A stretch of 64,000 bases of DNA from Vanilla planifolia (GCA_023846275.1 CM043874.1:24215630-24279629), one strand, 5' to 3'. Shown: positions 26,050 to 38,594, counted from the first letter of the stretch. A program made the numbers and translations. The notes: generated from the letters alone by a model not told the origin.

Positions 26050-26990
26050 GTTTCTTCTACAACAAAGGTTTTTTGTTATATAATCTATAAGATTTACTAT
26101 TCATTGAGTAACATAGAAAGATACCTTTATTAATTTTGTATCAAATTTATCTAAGCTATTCTTCCCATTATTTAAAATAAAATAGTTGCACCCAAACACA
26201 TGAAGATATAAAATCTTTGACTTATTTTTTTTTTAAAGTTCATAAGATAAAATATTAAGTAATAGTCTCATCTAACTTTGGTCCAAAAATGTTTTAGTAT
26301 ATGATACTCATTCAACATGAATCTAGCCACCTCCAACAATGCCATATTATTTCTTTCAACAACCTTATTCTATTGTGAGGTCCTAGATGAAGAAAATGTA
26401 TTAAAAAATTCCCTGATCATTACAAAAATCTACAAAGTAGTTCATTTCTAAATTCATCACCATTATCCCATCAAATTAATACTAAAGGAAAATCATGTTT
26501 CTTTTCTAACTTAACAACTAAATGCACAAACTTCTCAAAAATCTCATTCTTATTTCCTAAAAACAACATCCAAGTGAATCTTGAAAAGTTTTGTACTACA
26601 ATAAATCTATATTTCCTATCTCTTATGCCTTGAGGATAAATTGGACCAAATAATTCTAGGTCAAAGAGTGTTAATAATCATCTAGTAGTTATTTCCCTTT
26701 TAGGTTTGAATTAGTACTTTGTTTTCCAAATTGGTAAGGTCCAAACATATGATCATCACCCTTATGAATACTAGATAGACATCTAACTAAATCATAATCA
26801 TCTTATTTAGTGAAGAATTATCTAGATGACATAATCTCCTATGCTATAGATTTGAAGTATTATCATGAGATATAAGATATTCTAATCCACTACACCTATT
26901 CATGTACAAATACAATACAAAAGTAGTATCTTTCCTAATGGCATGTTGTCTCTATTAATAATATACTCATTTGAATTAAACATAATAAAA
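26050..26990 (-). pseudogene. Antisense Copia integrase remnant
   Basis: Minus-strand reading shows 'GPYQFGKQS' (about 26730, the C-x-x-C-QxGK part of the zinc-binding block), 'YKTFQDSLGCCF' (the FSRFTWV region), 'NLEMNYFVDFCNDQGI' (about 26420-26450, the GGEF-N-FC-GI block), 'YSYTKTFLDQS' and 'LHVFGCNYFILNNGKNSLDKFDTKL' (about 26130-26190), the fold-back block after the catalytic core. It would insert element cDNA into the host genome. Catalytic residues and frame are broken. Confidence 0.75.
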
Positions 26991-26994
26991 AACC

Positions 26995-27219
26995 TTAATC
27001 ACATAATTGATTAATTATTAAAAGATTATATCTCATATCTTGCATAAGAATGACCTTTGGTATTATGGTGTAAGAGTTTCTCTTGGTTCCTATTCTAATG
27101 ACCTTTTTTTGGGAATTATCACCAAGAATAATTTTATCTCCATCATATTCTTTTACAAAGAAGAATAATGAAGCATTTCCAATCATATGTCTAAACAATC
27201 TACTATCTAGGTAGCACAT
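26995..27219 (-). pseudogene. Antisense Copia aspartic protease segment
   Basis: A 74-codon open stretch holding the Copia protease signature: 'YLDSRLFRHMIG' (the W-LDSG-SRHMTG active site, with the catalytic Asp-Ser kept and Gly changed to Arg), 'VKEYDGDKIILGDNSQKKVI' in the G-V-FGDN strand, and 'MRYNLLIINQLCD', matching the usual 'L-HNLLSISQLCD' link to the pre-integrase. It cleaves the gag-pol polyprotein in a live element. It is open by chance survival only, as stops bound it on both sides. Confidence 0.8.
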
Positions 27220-27499
27220 ATTTTCCTTGGTTCTTGAAGGCGTGCCTACAAAATAAAATCAAGCATTAGTTTTGGGGACCCATATCTTTTTGGATTCACA
27301 TGTCTTGATATTAAAACAATCTAAGAAACTTGAAATTAAAATTATTTTTAATTTTATAATGAGGTGCAATATGATTAATCTTCATGCAATAATTACACTT
27401 AATGCCTTTGGCATATGAAACAAAATATGAGTAATCATCAAGTGATCTTTGACAGGATGTATTATAATGTGAATCTATGTTTTTTTATTCATTCAATTC

Positions 27500-28880
27500 T
27501 TTGGTCGACATTATGTTGTTAACTGTCATGACTATCACTTCGTTCCTTATAGCTTTTACTTCTTGCAGGTGATTAGCATTGTTTCATATAAGTGCTCAAC
27601 AAGTCCCAAATAATCTTCTTGCTTTTCTTTTAGCTTGCTATATTTTGAAGCCAATTATTTATACTTGATGCAAACTTGAATGTACTATTCTTCATAATCA
27701 ACATTCAAAGACGAAGAAGAAGAGGTGGAGCATTCCTCTTCAAAAGATGAAATATCGCACTTGTCATACCTAGTTATAAGACAAGTCAAGCTCTCCTTCT
27801 TATCTTCTTCATAAGAGTTGAGTAGTTTCAATTACTCCATGAGATTTTTATTACTTTCTTCTTCTTCTTCTTCTTTCTCTCTTTTATTTGAAACTTCTCT
27901 AGTCTTTCCTTATATAAAGAGCAATTTTGCTTAATGTGACTAGGCAATTTGCACTCATGATACTTTCTTTGTGGGTTTTGTCATCTTTGCCTTTGGATTC
28001 TTGTCCTAGCTAGACCTTCTGTAATTGTGCATGTTATATAATCTAGTTAGAGCTTTAAAAATAAAAGTTACCTTACTAGAAATTGATGAGTTAGAATATA
28101 AGGTAGACCCATCCACTAAAGAGATTCCTCTTTTTTTTTTCTCATTTTCTACTTGAAATTCTTCATTGTTCTTTCTTGTGAGCTCCATATTAGAGGTTCA
28201 CCAAGAAACTCATCAAGTAACATAATTGAAATTTTTTTGTTGTATTTAAAGCCATCAATAATGGATTACATTATTGTAGGAGCACATGCAAAATTTATGA
28301 ACCTATTCAGGCATAGTAACCTTACTAAGGTTACTCAACCTTACTAAGGTTGAGTAAGCCATTGATAATAGTTATATAGTGAGTAAACATAAATTTGGCA
28401 AATTTATTATGATTAATTTTAACTCATACTCATGAATTAGCATGTTGATCTTAGTCTCTTGCATTTATGATGTACCTTTGTAAGTAACCTCGTGTTTAGA
28501 TCAGATCTCATGCATAGTATTCAGACTTAAGATACAATTATATTTAAATGCAAACAATCCATAATATAAAATATTCTTGGCCATAGAGTTTAGTTGTACT
28601 TTGTGCTTTTCCTCATGAGTGAGATTGCAAAGTTTCTTCCTCACTTTTTCATCATTTACTAATTAGTCTAAAATATAAGTGGATGTTCTACCATATCCTA
28701 AATTTCTAGATTAATAGATTCCAAAAACAAATGCATTTGATTTTTGCATTACAAATAATATTCAACTTTGAATAAAGGTGTTCAATGATAGGTTATCCAA
28801 TCACATAGAATGGCATTGCTCTTAACAAAAGAATGAGCCATATAGATCTTATTGTAGAAATTTCTTCCTTTGATAGAGCT
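27500..28880 (-). pseudogene. Antisense Copia gag remnant
   Basis: Nucleocapsid half of gag. The open stretch 28006-28188 has 'MELTRKNNEEFQVENEKKK', a typical gag linker, followed by a zinc knuckle at about 27930-27985 reading 'HECKLPSHIKQNC', where the first Cys of CX2CX4HX4C has become Tyr. Then come a Lys-rich stretch (the Glu/Lys-coding CTT repeats at 27857-27885) and a coiled-coil-like segment. The capsid part to the right is very worn. Confidence 0.65.
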
Positions 28881-28882
28881 TG

Positions 28883-28894
28883 CCTTTATTATCA
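28883..28894 (-). other. Primer-binding site of antisense Copia
   Basis: Plus-strand CCTTTATTATCA is the mutated complement of TGGTATCAGAGC, most differences being C-to-T or G-to-A. It lies just inside the 5' LTR, where initiator tRNA-Met would prime minus-strand synthesis. Confidence 0.5.
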
Positions 28895-28897
28895 CTA

Positions 28898-31404
28898 CTT
28901 ATAATTAGCAACGAATAAATATTATAAAAGCGGGGTGAATTGTGGTATTTATTTAAAAAAAATCAAGTTTTGACAAGGAAGCAAAATTTTTGTTTAGAGA
29001 AAATAGTTGCTACAAACTATATCAACATAAAATAGGAATAATAAAATAAATAAATAGAAAATTCATACGATATTTTTAGGTGATTTTACTTGACTTTTAT
29101 ATGCATCTTCTTCCAAGTATTCTAATTGGCATTCCATTAAACTACTACTTTTTATCACAAAAGGTCGCAAAAGAGGCATTAAAATAATACAATAATTTTA
29201 GTTGACAAAAGAGAACTCTTATAAAAATGGCATATACAAAGAATTACACCTTTAATTATTTTATGAACAAATGTGGCACCAAACTAAATAAATGTATGAT
29301 ACTTTTAATATGATCTGAATGAGAAGAAATTAAGGATTGTGCATGTCTGCTAGTGTATCACAACCTTATAATACTTCTTTTCGCAAAGAATAGAGCTCTT
29401 AAGAAAATGAATTTTAAGGTTATTATAAAGGAATGAATGCTTGTACGATCATATAGAAATTAGTTTACATATACTTAAAGAGATAGTCACACACATAAAA
29501 CACACCTATCATAGTAGTATGACAACTTTGTTTTGAACTTTTTCTAAGTGTTATAAAGGAGAACATCGTACAAGAGTGATATATAAATCATTATTATATG
29601 ATAATATAAATGTTCAAATTTAGTCTTATTAGATGATTATTTTACACATATGACACAATTATTGTATTCATACAATACGATGAATGCAATTCTTACTTAA
29701 GTAATTTGAGTTGACTGTGATGAAACATGGATTACATCAGCATGATACTTTACTTTGTATTGTATGATATAGTCCTTATAAACACATAAAACAAAAACTT
29801 GGTGATCATAATAAGACTTTTATGAGTATGATTAAGCTTATAAAAAATAAGATAAGGTTTTACCTATATGATATAGTAATTGTACTTCTCTAACCACTAC
29901 AAAATTTGACATAGGATAAACTCTAAGAAGAAATATATTATAATGAGTATGAAGGAAGTTTCACACTCATACAGTGCTAATAGAAATGTAACTCACAAAA
30001 CATAGACCTTGTATAAGGCTAATAATTTATAAATTCATGTTTGCACTACTAATCTTAACTCTAGATATTAATTGCATCAGTATGATAAACCCATCATACT
30101 TATACAATGCCATGACTAACTCAAGATTAAATTTTAGCTTTAAACCTAAATGTAGATCATACAAATATGATAAGAGACATTGTATCTTACAATCATTAGA
30201 TAGTGAAGAATATAGTTTATTTTAGAACTAAATTCATTAGCTTAAGAGCTAAAATAACTCCAAAGTAATATGTAATGATCAAGTAAACTGTACTGAATTG
30301 TATATGAGGTGCTCTCAACTTGAACCTTCGATAGTGGACCTTCTTTTTAGAGTAGCAATAGAAAAAATGAAAATGTGATAATGATGAAAAATAAAAAAAA
30401 ATGAGAAAAAGAAGAGGGCATTATCACAACGAGATTAAATTCCCTAAAAAGTTTTCCTTTGAGGAGTTTTGAATTCACGAAGTCATTATTTCCAAAATTC
30501 TAAATTTTGAAGTTTTGAATTATTTTATGCATCATTCTCACCTTTTTATATAGAGATTTAGATACAATATTTAATTATAAAAAATATGTGATTTGACCAA
30601 AAAAATTAAAATTTTACAAATTCTACAAAATTTAGCTTGATCCTACATGTGTCTCCATGCATGCACCCATGCTTTGCATGCATTTATTAGTGCTAAGGGG
30701 ACTATTCATGCCCACAAATACTATTCTTATGCATAGATAACCCTTCAAGCATTCATTGACAAGGATAGTGTAATAAGTGACTGTTAAAGAGCACATGTTG
30801 CATGTGTGATTAGTTTGCTTGATTGTGTTTGTGATTGCCCAATGCACTGCACCCTTCTAGGTGTGCATCCATGCCTTAGTGTGTGATGCTTGGTCAACAT
30901 GCTATAGCATGCACTTTGACATGCTTGCAATGATCCTTCGTATGTGGCACTTGTTGCTTTGTGATAGGTCGATGATTTTTGTCGTTTTATCTCCTCTTTT
31001 TACTTCTTTATTTATTTTGGATTTAATGAGTTTGGAATTGATCTGTTGATCAAATGCAATTATAGAAGACATTATGAGCTTGAAATCATGATTTAGTCAT
31101 TCATACATGAATTTGAAGTGTCACTTCTACAAAGGATAATATTTCACATTATAGTTATTGTAGGTAACATTATCTCTATATCGATTAGCCACATCACAAA
31201 GAGCTTATGTTGATGGATCCATGATTTTCAAGTTGAGACAACTAATCCTTGAGCAAAGGTTTTCAATTTCTTCAAATCACCAAATGCATGAATCTTGCTC
31301 GATGTAGTAATTTACTATCAAATTCTATAACTACATGGCACTTTCAAATATTTATTAGTAACCATAAATTTAGTTTTGTGATCATCAATCTCAAGGACAC
31401 AACA
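28898..31404 (-). repeat. 5' LTR of antisense Copia
   Basis: On the minus strand it starts TGTTGTGTCC at plus 31404 and ends near 28898 beside the primer site. It aligns with 21657-23895 except for an extra segment at about 30286-31045. Confidence 0.8.
30286..31045. repeat. Segment present in only one LTR of the antisense Copia
   Basis: Absent from the matching place in the 3' LTR (about 23520) and bounded by TGATCAA on the left (about 30277-30285) and TGATCAA on the right (31047-31053). It is GC-richer than its surroundings and dense in CATGC/GCATG words (30650-30690; 30840-30925). No terminal inverted repeat or coding signal was seen. Either a small insertion with a target-site duplication or an ancestral segment lost from the other LTR. 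Confidence 0.5.
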
Positions 31405-31990
31405 TGCTTATGTGCATACTTTCAAGAAAAACGAATGGAATCCCACTTGCATATCACTAATTATGTTTTCAAATAACTTATAAGTACACAATCACTAGGA
31501 CTTTGGTACTTTAAAAATGACTTAGGATTTAACTTGGTGCATATTAATGCAAATGTTTTTGGATATAAAACAAATAAAAAGTATATCTTATTATATTTTA
31601 AAAACTTTCTCACCTTTTGGTCTAGTAAAAAAATCAATAGCTTTAATAACAATCGAGGAAGATTTGTGGTGCAGCTAGCAGTTGTGTTGTTCATTTTTGA
31701 TCAAACAACAACTAGCTCACTATAGTATTTTATTAGAAGCAACCTCAATTTACTTTGATAATTCAAAAGCAATTTTCTTAACAAGAAATCTAATTCAAAA
31801 CTCATTAGCCAAACACAATGGTATCATAAATCATTTCATTCATAGCCAAATTAATTGAAAAACTTTAACAATGGAATTTGTATCCTCACAAGATTAATTG
31901 GTTGTTGTTTTTACAAAAATGTTTCCTTTAAAAAAATTCATTAGAATTATAAGAACCTTAAGTGTCACAAATCCATTTGAATAAATCTAA
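31405..31990 (+). pseudogene. Outer Copia RT end and RNase H (3' piece)
   Basis: Continues the plus-strand Copia cut at 21656: 'CLCAYFQEKRMESHLHITNYVFK' is the 'C-CARFQ-x-P-ESHL-AVKRI-RYL' block. It is followed by 'SLGLWYFKND' (about 31490), 'INANVFGYKTNKK' (about 31544-31580, the 'DADFAG-x-DRKS' block), 'FWSSKK' (31617-31634), a degenerate 'ISQTQWYHKSFHS' (the 'SRTKHIDIRYHFIR' block) and 'TNPFE' near 31970. RNase H degrades the RNA strand during reverse transcription. All parts carry stops. Confidence 0.85.
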
Positions 31991-32226
31991 TTTTTTATTG
32001 ATAACAAAAAGGGGAAAAGATAAAGATAAACTAAAAACTTAGATGTAATAATGATGGTTATATGTGCATCTCATCCTTTAGTGGAGCATAGGTTAAGAGG
32101 AGCATCTATTTCTCATGCTTTAAATATCTAATGTTTCAAAATTTTGTTTTATACTTTAAATTTCTTATGTTCTAAATTTTTGTTTTATACTTATAGCTAT
32201 GGCTTTGTCATAATAAGAAAGGGAGT

Positions 32227-33692
32227 TGTTGACCCCATGATCCAATACAGGTTGTTTAATGACAATGAAATAATATCAACATTTTTTTAATTCTCTTCTC
32301 TAAGAAACTTTTTAGGCATTAATTTTAAGTTAGTTTGGAAGATCATTTGGATGTGACATAATGATTCTTTGGATAAGAATAATTAGAGCAAATTTCTTGG
32401 ACTCAAGCCAAATTGAAAAGACATTTAGTAACTAAGCTATTGTACAAACATGAAGAATTGAGTCATTTTTCATGTTATGGTAATAGCATGTCAAAAGCTA
32501 TGATATAATCTTTTAAGAGACTAGATCTTTAATAAGTGAGATTATGAGTGTGAAATTTTAAAATAAGATTTCTAAATTGATTCTCACATTAAGTTTTCAA
32601 AAAAGCTCTTCTACAAGCCTATTAACTCAAGCCTTGATACTGATTAGGTCATTTGATGTGATTACTAAATTGTTTGTTGAGCATCTTAACTAGATGATTT
32701 GAATGCACTTAAGAAAATTCATAAGTGCTTATTACTAGAAAATACATCAGATTGTCCAATGTATGTCTGATGAGTGAAAAATAATATTTAGTTCTATTAG
32801 ACAAGTATCAAACCATTCAGTCTTGGTATAATAAGGTAGAGACTTGAACTTCCTAAAATGATTTTGTCAAAAATGTGATATTTGATGAGTATTAGAGCAT
32901 CCAAATTCATTATAATACATAATTTGAAGCCAAAAATAGGATCTCTATAGGATGATCATTGAACCACCTGACAATCTGTCTAATGAGTGTCTAATGGGTG
33001 TCAATCCATCAGACAGTGGATTTATTGAGATGCATAAAAGGATCCATAGCATTGTCATTGTGTAGCATGGGCATCAAACCTTCCAATTAATATTTAATGA
33101 TCAAATCATCTAGTTCTTAGTCCATTGCTCACATCATTGACTCCAAAATTGTTGTTTTAATGAAAAACTATCAAACCATTCAATAAACCATTTATCGATA
33201 GGTTTGACTATCTCATTATTTTGGACATAAAACTATCGTACAATCTAATGATCATTAAACCAACCAATGGATCATCTGATATTGGTAAGATTGGTCAATT
33301 AATAATCTAATATACCTTTTGACAATTCTAGAATATTTGGCATGACTTAATTTGACTATTCAATGATGCAGTTAGATGTTCTTGTGCCTTTTTAAAGAAA
33401 CCTACAACAATCATCTAAATTCCCAAAAATATAAATTTATCTATTTTTAATCGTTTCAATAGTCATATAGCCATTTTTTAATAACTAAATCACTTAAGGC
33501 TATAATTAAGACATTAATATGGATTAAAATTTCACACTCTATTTTTGCAGTAATTTTTTCCTTGGATGTAACCAATCATATGCACTAATCAATGTATTTG
33601 GCTAACCACCTTCCACTTCTTAGGCTTGACATTCAAACTTCTAGTCATGATCCCCCAATCTAATTATCAAACTTGTAATGTGTAGTCTAAAA
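32227..33692 (+). repeat. Outer Copia 3' LTR, first part
   Basis: Begins TGTTGACCCC right after the purine tract 'aagaaagggag' (about 32215-32225), which follows the RNase H region and a 'aaaaaggggaaaaga' stretch near 32003. The same TGTTGACCCC start occurs in the gag-only element at 44.8 kb. It appears interrupted at 33692 by a Ty3 LTR and resumed at 38022; the end is inferred. Confidence 0.55.
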
Positions 33693-36600
33693 TGAACCAT
33701 GTCTCAGCTTTAGGTAATTGCTTAGTTGGGTTAAGAACTAGTTCACTCTAGGCTAAGTAACCACGTACACTAACATGTAAATGGTATCAAAGCAACATGT
33801 AACTTACAAATGATCACATCCACACAATCCATATGCATAAATAACCATAAGTTGCAAACCATGACTATCACATGAATATAAATTATAAAAACTACATCCA
33901 AATAAAATGTCTCATACCATTTAAAGTCTAATATAAAATATCTTAAACAGACTAATGTCCAATATAAAAAATCAATATTGAGAATAAATAAGACAAAAAC
34001 TAGGACATGATTGGATGATGATTACAGAGTAATCCCTTATGATATTGACTCTAAAGTCCATCATATATTATTATATCCACTATTAACTCCTTGTACTTAT
34101 AGATGATATAAGGGGAGTAAGCTAAGATCAATAAAAATCCTTATCTTGCTTTAAAAAGTATCCATAAAATAATATAATAATAGTGTATAATCATCAATAT
34201 ATAAGAGAAATCAAATAAAGGACATAACCTAATAAATTAAAGCAATGCATAACACCATAACTATTGAGTTATAATAAATGACTAGTAAGTCATAGTCATT
34301 GAGTCACAAATCCATTAATACTTAGTAAGTCTCAAAAGAGTATTAATCTTATAGGATGCATAGTGATCCACTAATAATCTAACACTCCCTCCAAGCCCTC
34401 AGATACTCGATACAAGTTTAGCACTCTTATCTTATCACATTATCTAATAGTCTACAACTTGGGCTCTATTAATCACATGAATCACCTTGAGGGCTATGAG
34501 AGTCATCATCAATCATGTGACACTCTAACAATTACCCTGACACATCAATAATATCCTATAATGGCATTTAGCCAACTTAAAATCCTCTACATATGATCTA
34601 ATAGTCTCAACCTGAGCTCTATCAATCACATTGATGACCTTATAAAACTCCTATCATGCATAATGCTCAACCACCACAACTCAAGCACACCCATAGTTTC
34701 TCATGACATCTTAACAATGAGGTACACAACCTTCATATCTGATGGGAGTCCTACTATCTGGTATATTTGACTTGCCTCATTCTGATTAAGGAGTTCATTA
34801 ACTATGATTAATTATTTCTTAGTTTATGTCATAATCAAATAGACTTGCTTATTCAATATTAGTATTGTTTTATTTGTATTTATTTAGAATTATCAAACAC
34901 TAATTTGTTACTTAAGATTTCTTCAGAATTCTAATCTATTAAACAATAATTTAGGTTTCCTCAAAACCTTACTTAGCTACTTGAGCTAACCTAGGATTTT
35001 TATTAAACTCTAATCTACTATTTAAGATATCTTTTTTTTAAAATTTTATATGTTTGAGTCTAGTTCTTTCCTATTTTTTAATCTAAAAGTATTAATAGAA
35101 TCCTTTGACATATTTAAGCTACTACTTGAGTAATTACTCAAGTTATAAGTCCAATGCTCAAACCCTTTAAGTCATGATCACTGATCTTAATCTTGGGTTC
35201 ACATGAGTTTTGCTAATAACTCTCTTTTACTTTGTAGGACAACCTAAGTCTCTCCTCCCTTCTTAAAGACTTCTCTTAAGCCATATACACCCCCTGAACC
35301 ATCATCTGGGTTATGAATTTATGGCTTAAGAGCTTAATTCATGGCTACTCATGATATTACTAATCAAACCAAACTATATTAAGATTTAGCCAAATTTTGA
35401 GTATTTTGCCTAAGCCTAACATTACTCCTAAGGATAAACCCAAGCTCTCTATCTCAATAAACCCTCACCTAAGCTCTAACTAAGAGTCTCATCAACTCAT
35501 GGCCTTATTCTAAGTGTGTTCAAAGTCATGCCACATGCTTAATATCCCCAATCCAACCTTAATTCTTATCTTAGGTTTTGCCTCATGCAGAACCTTAATC
35601 ATTAGAAATTTCATCTACCTAACTCCTAAGATATTCTTAACCTTATCCAACATTCTTTTAAGTCTTAACTTCCCTTTGACCCTAATTAAGATTCTTGGGT
35701 TCTTAACTTAAACTTAGGTTTAACTATCAAACCTAAGATATTTAAAATTTAAATCCTAAATATTTTAATTTTAAACCTAATATATTCAAATTTCAAATTT
35801 AAGACTTTAAATTTCAAATTGTCAATATTTTAAGTTACAAATTCTAAGCTTTTTTTTATCAATCTTATAATTTCACAAGTCTAATCTAAGCGAACCAAGC
35901 CTATTGCCTAGAGCAAGTTCTTTCCTAGTTTCTTACTCTTACTCAACGAAACTCAATGCATTTGTTGCACTCAACTAAGACCTAAACCTCCTTTAACATT
36001 CTTCCAAGGTCAACTCAAACCTTTTAAAGCTCTCCACAAGAAAAACCAAGAGCTTACTTACCTTGGAAGCCATTTAAAGTCCTTTCTTAACTCTTTCCTT
36101 GCTTTATATGTACATGATTGAGCCTTAAACTCAACCCCTTGGACTAATTCAAGGATTCCAACCCCTTTTGACAACCAAATGTCTATTTATTCTTGGCTTT
36201 TCAAGTAGGAATAAATCTACAAGTCTTAGGTAATGATTAATAGTAAAATCTAAAATACTTATCTGAAGGTTTTTAAGTTAAACTCTTCTTCTAACCAAAC
36301 TTAATTAAGACCATCAATAACCATAACCTTATTTTAAGGCTTGGCTCAGACTCCTAATACCATCTTACAAGAAACATAAGAGATTTCCCTCATGCTAAAG
36401 CCATCCAAGATTTCTTTTAAGGCCTCTCATGCATTACCAGCTTATAGTTGAGCCATTCTACTCAACCTTAAGGCATTACCCAAGGCAATAAGGCCCATTT
36501 GGCTACAAAAATTCAATCTTAGGTTTGCTTTTATATAGAAAGAAGACTTGCTTAGGTTCTAATATGATTTTATGGTATAGTTAAATAAGAATATTTCTAA

Positions 36601-38016
36601 GTTATCATATTAGGTTTTCTTTATTAATTATAATTATTCCTAACTACATTCTATACCACCATATGTCATAACTTGAATTCTTTTAGACTATATCAATTAC
36701 ATATTCATAATAATACTTTCAAAAAAATATTATATCATGCTTTCAATCATAAAAGCATGATAGAATATTTTTTTATTGCACAAGTCATGAGCTTTTCAAT
36801 TTGTAAGCATGATACCATATTTTCATTGCTTCACAAGTTATTGTTTTCTCAATTTGTAGACATGATAATAATTCCAAAAGAATGATATCATGAATATTCA
36901 TTTTAACATAAAAATTTAGCAAACCATCTATGATAAAGAACATTAATAACATTCAAGCATGTGCCAAAAAATCTTAAACACAATTCATGCTTTAAGGGTA
37001 CTCATAATTTAATATTTTTATCTCTGACAAGCCTTAAAAGATCACCAATATAAATCATGCATTAACTAATGAATTTATCACAAAATCATAAATAACACTT
37101 TTGGCTAGCATACGTTTAACATTATACAAACATCCAATGTTTTAAGAAATCACATAAAAACAATCCTAACATGATAGTATCTCCTTATCTTCAACACGTC
37201 CATTCAATTTTGCATGACAATGCAATGTAATATTTTGGCAAAACAAACATAGGGTTGCATACATCTAAATTTTTTCTCCTTAATTGAAAGCTTAACATGA
37301 AAATTCAAGCAACATAATGTAGACCTTCACAATTTTCATCAACCTAAGAGCCATGACATACAAAATATTGCACATTCCTCATATTCTTGCTCAAACTGAG
37401 AATAATAACATGCAATTTATAACGAGAAACTTGATTTTAACTTTTTGACATGCATCTACATTTAAGTGAAAGGCATGATGTTCCTACCTCTTGAGTCAAG
37501 TAGAGGTCTACACCACTTTGGATTTTTTTTTCCTCTTCATTGTTTTATCTTGCAATTTTCTTTCTTCCTCCTCTTTGCTCTTAATTTTGTCTTCCATGTT
37601 CTTCAAAATTTGGACCTCCTTTGTTTAATCATGACTAAGTTCAAGAAAAATGTCCAACCCTAGTATATCATGCTTTTCTATAGCTAACCAATCCCTTAAA
37701 ATTAGTTAGATCGATTAGATTAGAGTTATCTATTCCTCTCATCATGGCTATGGCACCTTGCCCTCTTTTTTTCATTTTTCATATTCTAGCTGGTCCTAAA
37801 TCCTATCCATAAGGGTTCTTTTAGCATTTAACCCTTTAAGCATTTTCATAAGTTATTCATATGATAAATCAAATGTTCTATTCCAAAACTTTAATTCAAA
37901 ATTTAAACTTGATATGAATTCAATATTTGGATAATTTCAAATCTTTATTTAAAATTTAAATATTACATTAAGAAGAAAATGTGCCAAATCAAGGAAATTA
38001 TACCTGAGGTGCAACA
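33693..38016 (-). repeat. Ty3/Gypsy-type solo LTR, minus orientation (copy B)
   Basis: Homologous to copy A (about 5900-9572) over several kilobases, with the same block order. Its right end reads TGTTGCACCTC on the minus strand, an LTR-like start. TAAAA stands on both sides (33688-33692; 38017-38021), a possible 5-bp target-site duplication. Neither primer site nor polypurine tract adjoins it, so it is most simply a solo LTR left by recombination. It contains an imperfect 153-bp internal duplication (34447 and 34600 onwards) and a minisatellite. The left end depends on the duplication and is less certain than the right. Confidence 0.5.
35716..35850. repeat. 22-23 bp minisatellite inside Ty3-type LTR B
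   Basis: About six diverged units with the same 'aaatttcaaat-ctaa' core as at 7870-8100, at the same relative place in the LTR. Fewer copies than in A. Confidence 0.6.
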
Positions 38017-38021
38017 TAAAA

Positions 38022-38594
38022 TATGACCTCAAATTATTATAAACTCTTAAATAAAGAAAAAGCAAGAGTAGGAATTGAATTCTCTCAACTATACATGAGG
38101 AAGTTTTAATTTTTAGCAATTGGTAACTTTGTATTAATTCATAATTTTGTGATAGAATTGTGTCTCTTTGGGTTGAATTTGGTAATTGTATATTATCAAG
38201 AGTACAATTTTATTTTTCTTTCATTCATCTTTACATCACCTTGTAATAAGCTTCTTTCGATTGCTTTTGCTTAATCCTTTTGTATCATTTTTGCTAGCTC
38301 ATTTAGGCTACTGTGATCCCTCTAAATCTTTGTAAAGATTTGTAATACCTAAATTTGCAAAAGGTACAAAATTTAGGATGTTTGGTCTTTTATAACTTGA
38401 GATGGATATGGGCTTGTTGATTGGAGCCAAAACTCATGAAGAATTATTTGTCTTTACTTTTTTACATACCACATAAAGAGTTTTCCTAAAATCATAATTC
38501 AAGAGTTTTGTAAAGTTTAATTATTACTATACTAAAATTATGAAAGATTTAAAATTCACCTCTCTCTTGTATTGGACATTAACTTAATAATTAT
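38022..38594 (+). repeat. Copia LTR 3' end, probably the rest of the outer Copia LTR
   Basis: Non-coding stretch ending in 'aattcacctctctcttgt', the CT-rich block that closes plant Copia LTRs. If the 4.3-kb Ty3 LTR at 33693-38016 is removed, this follows 32227-33692 on the same strand, giving one LTR of about 2.0 kb. The join is inferred. Confidence 0.4.

Larger units (their letters stand above)
21657..31404 (-). mobile_element. Structurally complete antisense Copia element nested in the outer Copia RT
   Basis: A minus-strand Ty1/Copia element with two LTRs (5' LTR 28898-31404, 3' LTR 21657-23895), a primer-binding site at 28883-28894 and a purine tract by the 3' LTR. The minus-strand purine tract reads AAAAGAGAGAT before TGTTATAATC, at plus 23896-23906. 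Domains lie in the Copia order gag, protease, integrase, RT, RNase H, all with stops. The flanking 5-mers 21652-21656 (TTCTT) and 31405-31409 (TGCTT) differ at one base and are the likely target-site duplication. The element splits the outer Copia between 'DIMFN' and 'CLCAYFQEK', two adjacent pieces of Copia RT. LTR divergence is high by eye, so the insertion is old. Confidence 0.85.

Noticed and set aside
33784-33796. Possible tRNA gene fragment
   Set aside because: The match is to the 3' end complement of initiator tRNA-Met, i.e. a primer-binding site; no tRNA arms surround it.
6900-38000. LTR copies A and B as the two ends of one 30-kb element
   Set aside because: Both are minus-oriented, but A is followed directly by plus-strand Ty3 RT and neither has a primer site or purine tract in place; they are separate copies.
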